From Branchinecta lynchi (Eukaryota; Arthropoda; Branchiopoda; Anostraca; Branchinectidae), in assembly GCA_023053575.1 (NCBI GenBank), contig JAKZAP010000011.1, positions 1,240,001-1,304,000 of the forward strand: DNA of 64,000 nt, written 5' to 3'. The translations under genes and the position numbers were made by a program. Shown here piece after piece: positions 30,795 to 41,664 of this stretch. Below the pieces are notes generated by a model, which saw only the letters and a program-made list of their open reading frames with translations, was not told the origin of the DNA and did not search any database. Each line of letters opens with the position of its first letter. The first letter of the stretch is position 1.

Positions 30795-30878
30795 GAAAAC
30801 ATTTCTAGCAATACGGACGTATTTGAGAAATCGGTCCGTTTTGTATCTAAATACGTCCGTACTGCTAGAAATATTTTC
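30795..30878. ncRNA. 29-bp-stem hairpin, pre-miRNA-like size
   Basis: Arm 30801-30824 pairs with 30849-30872 at 23 of 24 positions; the exception is a T opposite a C on one strand, which is a G-U pair on the other. After one mismatch a further 5 bp (GAAAA/TTTTC) pair. The loop is 24 nt. Size and pairing match an animal microRNA precursor. A small inverted-repeat transposon is equally possible, since it abuts a truncated RF-B. Direction of transcription is unknown. Confidence 0.45.
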
Positions 30879-31117
30879 AAGCTCAAAACGTGCCTAAAAT
30901 ACGCTCGGATTTCAAAATACGCTCGGATTTTACGCAGTGTGTAAACCCACCATCAGGAGCCCAGCTTCAGAGAGTTTTCGTCAACTCACCGGTGAACGAA
31001 AAAAGCGAGTTTTAAGAGAAGAACCGGAAACTGGTGACAAAACACCAGAGACAGCCCGGAGTGCAACGAACGCAGCTTGTATTTTCCCTTGACGCTGACT
31101 TTGTACTTTTCTCCTAG
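30879..31117. other. intron, upstream of first recognised DPEP exon
   Basis: AAATACGCTCGGATTT is duplicated at about 30897 and 30915. The last bases form the acceptor TTGTACTTTTCTCCTAG at 31101-31117. No other gene is seen. The dipeptidase must have upstream exons, because the HxD zinc-ligand region is not encoded here. Confidence 0.5.
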
Positions 31118-31294
31118 GTGGTGATAAAAGAGATGAACCGCCTTGGAGTGATAGTGGATCTCTCACATGTCAGTGCCCATACGATGCACGACGCATTGTC
31201 GGTATCACATGCTCCGGTCATATTTTCACACTCGTCCGCTAGAGCCCTCTGCAACACGAGTAGGAATGTGCCAGATGAGGTGCTGCGAAAGTTG
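31118..31294 (+). CDS. DPEP: membrane dipeptidase, internal exon (zinc-ligand histidines)
   Basis: Membrane dipeptidases are secreted or GPI-anchored zinc enzymes that hydrolyse dipeptides, and in vertebrates leukotriene D4. This 177-nt exon, phase 0 at both ends, encodes 59 residues beginning [25 protein letters not shown] holds the equivalent of human mature His198, and IFSHSSA holds that of His219; both ligate zinc. SRNVPDEVL keeps the substrate-binding Arg230, and ALC keeps the first cysteine of the Cys226-Cys258 disulfide. Acceptor TTTTCTCCTAG and donor GTAAGT are strong. It joins 43743-43827 in frame. The exact paralogue cannot be told. Confidence 0.93.
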
Positions 31295-32365
31295 GTAAGT
31301 AATTTAAAGTTTAACCGAATAGGATTGAGATCCGACAGCTAGTTACACATCACATTCGATTAAATAGGTCTGAAAAAAAAAAAAAAATCGTTGGTCCCTT
31401 TGTCCGCTATTTGCAGATAAATCGCTTTCATCGAATGAACTTATTCTTTCGGACTATTTCGGCATAGAGGGATGTGCCTATCCCTCTATGCTTTAAATAT
31501 TCACCAACTACAAAGGTAATTCATTGCCTAAAAACAAACTAAAAGTGGCACAAACCTTGCAAGACATATCTTCTAACATCATTTTCCTAGTTTCTTCAGT
31601 CGTACTTGTCCGAGCTTAGCGCCTTTTTATTTTTATAAATCCCACGTGGCATCTTTTCTATAAAATAATCCTACTTTCGAAATTTTGGGCTACGACTCCT
31701 CCTTCATTCGGTGACGTTAATATTTTCTTAAGCTCTTTAACGTCACCTACTCTTTCCAACTTTAACCCTTTGAGCGCCTTTAACCCTGGAAATGTAGGCT
31801 TCTATTGAAATTCAAATTCTCCGCGTCACGATGATTTTTGGGTTGTCCTGCAAGCAGCGCGCATTCTGAACCTTACTACTAAAGTCTTGGGTTCAAAATA
31901 TTTTGGTGTATTCCTGTATCAGATGTGAAAATAAGCTGCATTTTCAGTGAAAATTTAAAGACGCCTTCAGGTGTGCCCTGGATCTATAGTAATCTAAGTT
32001 TACGTTAAGTTACCTACGCTATGGTAACCTTCACACCGACAGACAGAGAAAAATTTATCTCAGAATAGTATGAAGTTGTACGAAAAAGTAGCATGGAGTA
32101 CTAACTGATGCTACATGCTTCTATTTCAGGGCTACCGTGTTACTGCATTCTAGTCCATGCTACACTTGACTCAGAGGCATATTTCTCTTCAAATTACTCA
32201 TAATGTGAAATGAGCTGGATAGTCAAGCAGGTACGATGGCAAAGTACATAGTAACCTACAATATTCAACTGGTAATACTTTAATCTCGTGTGTATAGTTC
32301 AGGGCATTACATGACAAGTTTACAACAGAAGATGTATTAACCTAAAATTACCATCTCAAGGGAAT

Positions 32366-32450
32366 ATGCAGCACACTGTCAAAACTTTCATAACAGATAA
32401 CACAAGGATGTGCAGTTTCAAGAGATATCACTTGGGACGTTATCTCTTAA
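32366..32450 (+). repeat. RF-F terminus (solo)
   Basis: CACTGTCAAAACTTTCATAA, then CAGATAACACAAGGATGTGC and AGTTTCAAGAGATATCACTT match the RF-F left end at 13258. No partner end was found. Confidence 0.6.
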
Positions 32451-33671
32451 GAATTAGCAAACATTGTGCTTTAAAGTTTAGAAATAACGTAATAACGTCC
32501 ACCATTGCGAGAAAGATAAAAAAAAAAATACCGAAAAAGCATGTGCTGATATTTCCGGCATCATGATGACAAACAAAAAAGGTATCTAATGTTTTTTTCG
32601 GCTGTGTTTCCGCTCGTCATGTATGCATGAGGTTTTAATAATAATAATATATTCACAAATCGGATGGCAGGCCGTTAAGCCTCTACAATACGCAATGCAC
32701 AATGCACAAGGTTTGAAAAACATAACAGCTTCCCTGACTGAAAACTTTGTCATATCCCAACGGATAAGTTCTTACTTTTCTAAAATGTTTTCTCGCGGAG
32801 AAAACCTTTTTAATAGGAATAAGCGAGGGAATGAGGGGAACATCACAAGGGCAAGAAAATTTGTTCACCTACACTTCAAACCATTCTCGTGGAGTAGTTA
32901 AAAAGTTGGCGGCGTTTCCGTGTTGACTGATTCTTAACTATTACTGCAAGTGGTTTGTTTTGTTAATACAAATTCTAACTTCATATAATACCAAACGCCG
33001 AAAACATCTGTATGCAAATTTCCAAGCCCTTATCCCGTCGTTTTGACACTTACTGCCCGACCCCCCACTAATATAAATCATAACGCTTTCTCATGAAGAT
33101 AAATTTTGCCACATTATAACGAAAAAGTGCTTACTTTGGTGTCTCATCGGGCATACCAAATAGTTAAAGTTTAATCGAAAAGGGCTGGGATAGGACAATC
33201 TAGTTACCTATCACTTATTCAGTTAAATTGGCTTGAAGACCTGCTGAAAATGCGTTACTTTGTTGTTCCGCTATTCACAATAATCGATTTTCAAATAGTG
33301 GAATTTCTGTGTGATTTATGGTACCTCTATGCGCTTTGTTATATGCCTTAGAAGAAAGATTTATGATTTTGTTTTTGTTCAGGCCCCAGTCAATCTTCAC
33401 CAGTCTCACCACTGCGCACTGAAAAGCTGCGTTTGTGTTGAGATTAAAATTTCCCGGGTCATAGTAGAAAATTCGTTGTGGGGACGGACGTAGATATTCT
33501 GAACGTCATAACTGGGGCAGATAGTGGAAAATAAAGAAATCCGTTTGCAGAATCCAAATAATCCAGTGTATTCAGTGAATGACATACAAAGATGGACCGA
33601 CTACTCGATTCTACAGAAAGATGATTTTAGTCCCACTCTTTCGCAGAAAGAATATCTTCAAACCCCTCAAC

Positions 33672-34005
33672 CAAGGGCGTCACGACGGGGTGAGAGGGGG
33701 GATGCCCCCCCCCCCCAATGCTGTCGGCCAGTCGGTAAAAAATAACCACCGCGAGTTTTCGTCGAAACTTTTATTTTTTCATGAAACAGTCGGTTTTTCT
33801 GAAAATTGGTCGATTTTTCGTCAAAATAGTCTTTTTTTCTGAAAATCAGTTGATTTTTCTGAAAATCATTCGTTTTTTTTCAAAAACATCATTTTGTTGT
33901 CAAAAAACAGTCGTTGTTTCTGCAGAAATAGTCGGTAAAAATTACCAGCCAGTCATGATATGCTTCGTCCCCTCCCCCCAAACATTTCGGCTAGTAACGC
34001 CTCTG
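33672..34005. mobile_element. hAT-type MITE, 334 bp
   Basis: CAAGGGCGTCACGAC at the left and an inverted AGTAACGCCTCTG at the right are flanked by the perfect 8-bp duplication CCCTCAAC (33664-33671 and 34006-34013). The interior is an array of GAAAATCGGTCGATTTTTC-type words, then TTTACCGGC/GGTAAAAATTACC near the end, with C runs at both ends. Partial relatives lie at 36375-36600 and 56690-56880. There is no coding capacity. Confidence 0.92.
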
Positions 34006-34679
34006 CCCTCAACGAACTTTCTTTTCTTGTTTGACTTTATAAGGAACACTTTAGGTTTGACCTTTTCCCATATTGAACTTCACAAGGACGAATTCGTGTT
34101 TTATTTTCCTCCTTGAAAATATCGTTGTAAAATTATTAAATACAAAAATTTCCAATTTTTTACTTCATTGTAGGCAATTCTACTACCTAATTTCCTTCAA
34201 TTGCGGCCTTCTTTTTAGCGCGTTCATTTTTCTCGATTTCGATAACAAATTAAATAATACGATAAGGATTCTGATAATACCTTTTTGTAATTTTGTAACT
34301 CAGGTAAGGTTTTGTATGGGGTATCAGTGAGCAAAGAATGTCCGAAGTAACCCCTTCAAAATTGTCCGAACCAACCCCACCCTGACTGGAAAAACAAAAT
34401 GGCATACCACAGGAAAATTAATTGATCTATCACGAAAATACTAAGCAGGGTATAAACCCCAATAACTAAGCTATATACTGTCATGTAATCTCCTTCTAGT
34501 TACCACTAATCTTCGGGGTATAGCTTGTAAACCTAAAATGAGCTAAAACTTTTACCTCAAGAAACCAATTTATTTAACTTGTTGTCAAAACCAAATACCA
34601 TGAAATTTGGAACAAAGTTAGATCACTAGAAGTTATCACTAGAAGATATTATGAACTTTATTTTCCGAGTTTAGCGACA

Positions 34680-34920
34680 ACTTTAATATAAATATTCTTT
34701 GAGCCCAAGCTGACTTTGAAACATTTATTCAAACAATGTTTACAACGGATACGTCAGCTATGTCGGTTAATTGATCTATCACGAAAATACTAATCTATTC
34801 CAGCTATGTTTTCTACGGATACGTCAGCTAACGGATACGTCGGATACGTCGTATACGTCGTAGAAAACATTGCTGGAATAAACGTTTCAAAGTCAGCTTG
34901 GGCTCAAAGAATATTTAAAA
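34680..34920. repeat. RF-C foldback, outer arms complete
   Basis: AAATATTCTTTGAGCCCAAG then CTGACTTTGAAACATTTATT pairs with GTTTCAAAGTCAGCTTGGGC then TCAAAGAATATTT at 34885-34918. Inside, ACGGATACGTCAGCTA words repeat, and TCTATCACGAAAATACTAA duplicates the flanking sequence at 34430. Confidence 0.8.
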
Positions 34921-35099
34921 TACTAATCAGGCTATAAACCCCGTAATGTTTTGAATTAACTTTTAATATTTGCCTCACGGCTGTCCAGACCAACTCTGTG
35001 TCCAATCCAACCCCGAGCTCCTCTACTTCTCATTTTTATTGAGCTTCTTTTCTACCCGGAACTGCAATCAGCTTTTTTTAGCCTGTATATTTTAGCCTG

Positions 35100-35150
35100 A
35101 GCAGGATTGAACTATCGACTCCCGGATCCAACTTAAAAATCCGTCAAATG
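35100..35150 (-). repeat. tRNA-derived SINE head (minus)
   Basis: On the minus strand GGGAGTCGATAGTTCAATCC contains a B-box-like GTTCAATCC, with upstream sequence partly resembling an A box (ATTTGACGG). It is a degenerate pol III promoter region rather than a tRNA. Confidence 0.4.
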
Positions 35151-35261
35151 GTCAAACGCCTAAAAGTCATTTACCGAATTTTTCTTTTTTAACTACACCT
35201 TCAGTATCACTAGCTCCACCTTTTCTTTTTTTTTTCTTCCACCTTTTCATTATTCTCTAGA

Positions 35262-35325
35262 GTTATTTTGCTCTGGTCGAGCCGAAGGTTGTGTGTTCAA
35301 ATCCCGCCTGTGGACAACTTTTGTT
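35262..35325 (+). repeat. tRNA-derived SINE head (plus)
   Basis: TTTGCTCTGGTCGAGCC resembles an A box and GTGTGTTCAAATCCCGCC a B box. Spacing is short and the acceptor arms do not pair. It faces the minus-strand head at 35100. Confidence 0.4.
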
Positions 35326-35348
35326 TTTCAGTTGCAGTTCTTCTGTCC

Positions 35349-35425
35349 GAAGATGTTTGCACTGTCAAAAGTTTCAAACAGATAACATAAGGATGTCGGT
35401 TTCAGCTGTAACACTTAGAACTTAA
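35349..35425 (+). repeat. RF-F terminus (solo)
   Basis: CACTGTCAAAAGTTTCAAAC, then AGATAACATAAGGATGTCGG and TTTCAGCTGTAACACTTAGAAC, is a shortened RF-F left end. Confidence 0.6.
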
Positions 35426-35499
35426 TTCTAATAATTTGTATACTTGTGTCTAGCCGGTGGATGACTGACACTGTGCAAAACCCGCTTATGTTTCACTTA

Positions 35500-35660
35500 A
35501 CTGTTTTAATTATTCAAACAATGTTTACAACGGATACGTCAGTTATGATTGTTCATCAGCGATATGCCGGCTCTTCTTGGCAAGGGTCCTCGTCAGGCTG
35601 TCAATCCTCTGGTTCAACTTCGGGGAAGAAACAAACCTGTAATGTTTTATTATCGCTTTG
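35500..35660 (+). repeat. RF-C arm
   Basis: TATTCAAACAATGTTTACAA, CGGATACGTCAGTTATG and CCGGCTCTTCTTGGCAAGGG, then TCCTCGTCAGGCTGTC, follow the RF-C arm order. The second arm is missing. Confidence 0.65.
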
Positions 35661-35830
35661 AATGAATGAATGAATGAATGTATTACATGCAGCCTTGTAA
35701 TAAGGCATTTGCACAGTACATACAAAAAAAAAAGGTAAATAAGCGCTTGACAATAAATACATAGGGTACACAAAATCTACAACAACAGCAAAAGATAAAC
35801 GAACGCTAACAAAAACACATAACGAAACAC
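35658..35830 (-). mobile_element. retroposon 3' end, (ATTC)n tail, minus strand
   Basis: Read on the minus strand, AT-rich sequence with GCTGCATGTAATACATTCAT ends in CATTCATTCATTC. The tail type matches 22600-22616, but no coding blocks are seen. Confidence 0.4.
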
Positions 35831-36374
35831 GAAAAGAACAATGAATTTAATGCTTTAGCAGGCGCATTGAGCAATGGGCAGGTAGGCGATTAGATGGTGG
35901 TAGAAGATGTTCACTTATTTCTTTTAGCTTGACAGTTGGGTTTGTTTTTCCTTCTTCTTGTCACTGTCTTCTTATTGCAGTCTAATATGTAAACCGTCCA
36001 CGTGTCATCTCATCTTGAAGTTTTATTTATGAACATTGTTCCGTCTCTGAGGCTAGAAAAAGAAAGAGCTTTTTGAAGTGCTTTCTTTTCTTGACAGGTC
36101 GAGAACAAGGCACTTAAGGTTAACACCCTTGTTTGGCATTCACTCAAACACTGGCGGGGCTTTTCACGACAAAATGCATAATTCAGTCTCGATTTTCATA
36201 AAATACAACGGAGAGAACAAACTCTTATTGTTCTACTTGGGCAATGCTTTTAAACTCTTTAAAGACCTAATGTAAACATTCCGTTTACCTCCCAAGAACA
36301 ATCGGCCTTGAGAAAAAAGCGCATATAAAGCTTATCTCAGTCCCTCAGAGGATATTGTTTGAAAAAAAAAAAAA

Positions 36375-36600
36375 AAATTTGGGGGGGATGAGGCATTTAC
36401 CGGCTGGCTGGTAATTTTTACCGACTGTTTTTCCAAAATAAACGACTGTTTCAACAACAGACAACGACAGTTTTGAAAAAAAATCGACTGATTTTCAGGA
36501 AAACCGACTGTTTTGACGAACACCGACTAATTTTCAGGAAAACCTACTGTTTTCAGAAAAGCCGACTGTTTTCATTAAAAAAATCAACTATTTTGACTTA
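36375..36600 (-). repeat. hAT-MITE-like word array (partial)
   Basis: GGCTGGTAATTTTTACCGAC, followed by repeated CGACTGTTTT and CGACTGATTTTCAGGAAAAC words, matches the interior of the 334-bp hAT MITE in reverse. Intact termini and TSD are absent. Confidence 0.7.
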
Positions 36601-36624
36601 CCATTAATACCATTTACCATTAAT

Positions 36625-37205
36625 ACGAATAATTATCAAAGTGAATTGATAGTATTACGAGACAGGAATTATTGGCTAAAAATCGATAAGCCTACTAAGA
36701 AGGTTTGTATCGTCGGTCCGAGAGGAATACTGGCAATAAGTTTTCCCCATATCCCGCTAATTCTTCTACCCAACTTTTACGTAGTTTCATACCATCATTT
36801 ATTTATGGTAATTTCTTGTAAGTGTATTAGTTAATTTGTTTATTGTGTGTCTGTGTATTTTGTAAATTTGTATTCCTTTTCTAGCTTTTAGCTATTCGGA
36901 TTAAACTTGATTGATTGATTGATTGATATTTGATTGCTGTTTTCTTATGAGGTTATTCTTATGAAATTTGTGTGTCTTGCTTTTTGAACCTGTACATTTT
37001 AGACAAATCTGCCGTGGACAGTATTCCGATAAGCTCATACACTTTGCCTCAACCAAACCAATGAAAGTAAAGACTTAATGTAAAAGGTTTCAAAACTTTA
37101 TTTCCCAATAATCAGCACCATCGCGAGCTGTCTTAGTAGTAGACATATCGCTTTTTAGCCAAAAACTCCTGTCTCGTAATACTATCAATTTACTTTGATA
37201 CTTAT
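36625..37205. repeat. inverted repeat with LINE (TTGA)n end inside
   Basis: AAAGTGAATTGATAGTATTA, then CGAGACAGGAATTATTGGCT at 36639-36680, pairs with 37150-37200 (AGCCAAAAACTCCTGTCTCG, then TAATACTATCAATTTACTTT). Between them, at about 36710-36930, is a LINE 3' end finishing in GATTAAACTTGATTGATTGA; the same end occurs reversed at 54345-54540. Confidence 0.75.
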
Positions 37206-37564
37206 TTTAAGTAAAGTCCCATACTAGGTTGCATGTGAGCCAGTCAGAAAGCCCCGTTGCGGCGGCCCCGGGACACCGATCTGCCCAAATTGACAAATAT
37301 TTAAATAGCTGTAAATAATCAATTGCTACGCAAGAGTTTGATTAGTTGGACGTCTGGAGCGCGCAGGCATACACTTCCCGATCTCGCCACTAGATAATCC
37401 AACGGTCGTACGGAATTGTGATTGAACTCGTGTGTGGAAGCGAGTGATTTCGGCATATTGCAAATGCGGGAGTGCATCGTAATTAATTCTTTTATGTTCG
37501 GCAGTCTCAACCGAATTCGGATTTCAAACCAAACTTTTGTTATAGTCCGACTCTATAGCAGTAT

Positions 37565-37920
37565 ATACATGTGCTCGTTTGGCTAGCAAACTTTGACAGT
37601 CTCTATTCAATTGCTCGACAAGGAATCTATTCATTCCTTTCCAATCCTTGACTAGGGGCATCACTGTATGCACTGCATCACGGAATAAGAGAGATTCTTA
37701 GTCCTCCAGAAAAGGTTCAACTTTCTATTACATCTCGTTTGGCTAACACGACTTGGAACATCTCTATCCATCTTTTCTCCATCTCTATTTCTCTCATATA
37801 TCAACTTTCTAGAACTGCTCGTTTGCCTAACAATACTTTACCATCTCTATTCATGTATTAGACTTTGAATCCATGCATCCTTCCCAGTCCTTGCCTAGGG
37901 GCATGAAACGGTTCATTCCT
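37565..37920 (+). repeat. local tandem units, ~240-bp spacing
   Basis: CTCGTTTGGCTAGCAA / CTCGTTTGGCTAACAC / CTCGTTTGCCTAACAA at about 37573, 37735 and 37830, and TCCAATCCTTGACTAGGGGC / CCCAGTCCTTGCCTAGGGGC at about 37643 and 37883, show a diverged repeat. No gene is seen. Confidence 0.55.
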
Positions 37921-39158
37921 ACAGCAACGGTTTGAATTTCTGCTACAAGCGAAGCGGCCCTCTTCGAATAAACGCCAGTCTAGCCATCCCCTGGCTTCCA
38001 GGACGGCTACTACTCCAGCAAAGGTTCGACCTGGAATATACTTTCTTCCTTGAGAAACTGTGAGATACGCCTAATAAAGCTGAAGCGTCTCCACGAGCAT
38101 CTTTCATTTAGCAGCTTAGAGAATTTATGCTAACGACCGTATCTCCAGAGTGGAAACGCTCATCCAGAAAACTCACAGCTATTCGGTACACTAACAGGGT
38201 AAAGTGGCAAATCTTGGAAGAATTCGCCGCTCTCAGCTTTAGACGAGGGGTAAAAGCGCGAAAGAAAGAAGGTTGAAGGCAGTTTCGGTAAGTGGGGGCG
38301 GGCCTTATTGCGGTTCCAAGTACGACCTGAGCGTTACAAAGACTACACAGCCGGCCTCAAAATACGCTGTTTCTACTTGAAACCAACGGTACTGTCTGCA
38401 CGTTTTTTCTTGATGCTGCAAACCTGCATTTTTCATGGAGCTCTTGTCGAGCTCAACACATTTTCGTGAGGCTTGCATCATCCGTTGCCTTTTCCGTGAG
38501 GATGCCGTCTGTCGTCGAGCTCAAGCCGTCTATGCGAAAACGTCCCTGAGTATCTTGAACAGTCATTAGTCCCGTTTGTGTCGCCTATCTACCAAGGCCT
38601 TGGTTCATTAACCTGTTTTTTGCACCATGTGCTTACTCCTCGCTGCTCTTTTGACCGCTTTTGGACCAAGGCCTTTGTCCTTTCTGCCCAGGCTGCGGAA
38701 AAAGGAGATTGGTAACTCCGAGGTGAGTTGACCTATCTGCTCCGGAGGACGGCGTCTGACTCCTCTCTTGCCAAAAAAAGGTCAAATTATTATGTCTAGA
38801 CCTGAACTCTTACGTTAAAGCTCTTCAAGAGGAAATGATCCTCTGACGTGGACGGCATCTACGACAAAACGCATATTGCCACGATGACTTACCCGTTGAA
38901 TAACGCCTTCCATGCGAAAACATCCCCTTGACTAACATTGCGATTAAACGTTGTTTGTGGTAGGTTTGCACTAACCATGATTCCCATGGAACCAACCGCA
39001 AATGACGCGAGAAGTGGGGCTTGACAGTGAAAAGTATTTCCATAGGAAGATTAGGTAAAAGTATGAAAACAGCTGTGAAATAAAACTAGAAACAGGCAGA
39101 CTGGTGATGGCACTTATTCTCGTGAAGGATACTAATGAAGGTCACAGTTCTGCTTTAA

Positions 39159-39525
39159 AGGACACGTCGTACTTATTACAGTAATTCATTCTACTTCTGT
39201 AGTATTTCCATCCATTCTCGTTCCCCAGATTATACACTTCAAAAGTTTATCCGATCTCGTCTATAAGCATTATACTGAGTGTCACGCTCGCCACGTTTCC
39301 TGTCTTTTCGTGATGAATCAGGCTCCCGACCATTCTCTCCGATAATGTCTTTGGTCCAAAGAACAGTTATGCAAATTTTGCCAAGATTTTCATCCAAGGC
39401 AAGGGACATGGAAAGAGGCTAGAAATAGCCGAAGACTTGTGTAATTTTCTGTAAGTATGTTTAAAGTGGTCAACTATCTCAGAAAATCTTGGCAGAAATA
39501 CTTTGTAGTAGGTAGGAGGTGCCCT
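39159..39525. mobile_element. PB-like MITE, divergent
   Basis: TTAA (39155-39158) is followed by AGGACACGTCG. At the other side GGAGGTGCCCT precedes TTAA (39526-39529). The ends match the PB family (AGGACACCTG) at the outer positions, but the body differs from the other PB copies. Confidence 0.65.
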
Positions 39526-39723
39526 TTAAAGCACAGCTCTTACTAGAAGTGATCTATCCACGATGAATCAGCTTAGAAATATCGTTTTCCAAAAATACAA
39601 TTACTTTCCATTTAAAAATTAGTGAAATTTTCTGATACAGCTTGTCAACTCTGTCCTGCCTTCCCACTGTGTGACGCGGCGGCTAGACGCACAATATGTG
39701 AAAACCGGACGCGCCATGGTTAA

Positions 39724-40164
39724 AGGACACCTGAATGGAGAGTACCAATTATCATCCCTATCTGTATGACTTCCCGTTAACATTGCCTGCAGAAAACCCT
39801 AATCCAAATACGAAATAGTGTTTCCAAGCTATGATTTTTGCTACATTTTACATCTGTCCTTATTTCAGTACCGAACAATATTATAATGTACAAATGTCTC
39901 CAATCAACCCTTCTTCTGGAATATTTTTGAAACAGTTAAGCCCAAATGTATATCTAGAAGAAATTCAAATACGATCCGGGCAGCGCTGTACAAGATTTGA
40001 ACGAATTGCGCTTTTTGTCTTGGAGTCTGCATGTGCAAACCTCCATAAATGAAAATCCCTATTTTGAAAACGTCACGCTCAGGAGAAGAACGCTCTCCGT
40101 GGCCCTGTCTGTAAATGCATTCTCCATGGTGTGTTCAAGTATGGTTTCATTGTTCAGGTGTCCT
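39724..40164 (-). mobile_element. piggyBac-like MITE (PB), intact 441 bp
   Basis: TTAA flanks both ends (39720-39723 and 40165-40168), with ends AGGACACCTGAA and TTCAGGTGTCCT. Reading in reverse it matches 62039-62476 and the two halves around 15053-16248. It lacks the RF-A insertion and so shows the empty site GCGCTTTTTGTCTTGG (about 40009). Confidence 0.9.
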
Positions 40165-40605
40165 TTAAAAAAGTGGGAAAAACGAATTCCAAAACAAAAG
40201 AAATACAAAACAACAGAAGATATACATGATGGCTAAGTCCTCCAAAATGAAAAACAGCACTTTGAACCTTCTCATGTCCTTGTTTGTGAAAGAATTCTCG
40301 GCAGACCTTGATATTTTCGTGAATGACAGTAAAGCTCGGCTTGTTCGAATATGCGATACAAAGTCGTAGGTACAAAACAGAACATTGGCGAAAGGTGGGA
40401 GTTTCGGAAGCTTAGACGCTAGGGAGAATATAAAAGGCAGAATACGCCCTTCGTAAAATTCCTTCCAGATTAGTTTTCTTTTGGCCGCTAAATCCGCAAG
40501 CATAAAGTAAACAATAACACGTTAGCTATTGGTGGACGTTTATCCAGGTTTGGTTGGTTATTTCCAATTTCTTTTAGGCTTGGCCATGTTTGAAACTGTT
40601 TAAAA

Positions 40606-40848
40606 ATGCCTCTGCCTCTATTTTTGCTCTACCTAACTCTGTTTTGTCAAATTTCATCAAGTTTGTCAACTCTGGATTCTGACGTCAGTGTTGAAGATCG
40701 ACTTTTCCACGGCGCAATTGCGCGACTCGGTATGACGCGAAAGCCTAATCGCTTATTCACCCTTCAGATAATTAATATGAAGATTTCATGTTTGATTGTT
40801 ATTGTTTCTCTCTCGCATCTGGCTGCCATTCTTCATTGGATTCTATGA
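40606..40848 (+). CDS. small ORF with signal-peptide-like start (doubtful)
   Basis: An ATG-initiated 80-codon frame begins MPLPLFLLYLTLFCQISSSL. It has a hydrophobic core, a small-residue cleavage region and a polar stretch (DSDVSVEDRLFHGAIARL), then a second hydrophobic tail. It overlaps no repeat family recognised here and lies on the sense strand inside the DPEP intron. No family is recognised, and it may be chance. Confidence 0.2.
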   Translation: MPLPLFLLYLTLFCQISSSLSTLDSDVSVEDRLFHGAIARLGMTRKPNRLFTLQIINMKISCLIVIVSLSHLAAILHWIL

Positions 40849-41664
40849 AGGGTGTATAAGCAAGATGGGTCCCTTAATTCCCTTTACTCGGAACAGTCGT
40901 CATCAAGAACACCGGAAGTTATGCCTGAAATATCCCTCCGTCTGATTCGTCTTCAGGGAGAGGAATGGTGAGCGCTTCGTGAAGTAGAAAATCATAATAC
41001 CGCTGATCAGGTTTCCAGGTGTCTTCGAGCGTACAAGGATATCCAGTAGAGCAAAGATAATAGAAAATCTTCGTCTTGAACCATCACTCTTACTCCCCGG
41101 TTGAAGGCTTTCTTAGGGGTAAAAGCGTCAGGACAGAATAAAGCCGAAAGACAAAGCGACTCCGACTGAAAAGTGCTCCAAATCACTTGTGTCGTGAAAA
41201 GGTCGTTAAACAAAAATGCCCCCCCCCCCCCCACCCCCCATCTAAAAGAGATCAAAACAGCAATTCACGTGTAAAGTAGGGGAGGGATGCACATGCAGTG
41301 TCTTAAATGCAGTGTTTTAAATTGCGTGTTTGAAACCATTAATGATAAGATGGCATAAACTGGTTCAGGGTTTATTCTTACAAAGAAAATAACGGTCATA
41401 AGGAATAAATTCTTTTTTTGAGGATATGCGAGGGATAAATACAATTTCGGATATTTCGGTTGAACTTTCGGCAAATCGTTATCAGCGTCAAACAAACTAA
41501 ATAGTTAAACTCACAACAATACCAACAGAAAAACGCTGCGGAACCGACAAACCCCAAAACGACATTAACTAAAATCATAAGAACGATACGGATTCAACGA
41601 CATGCAAATATTCGTGTTTAAAAATGACTATGTGCAAATCAAATCGCGATCGCAAATGACATCA

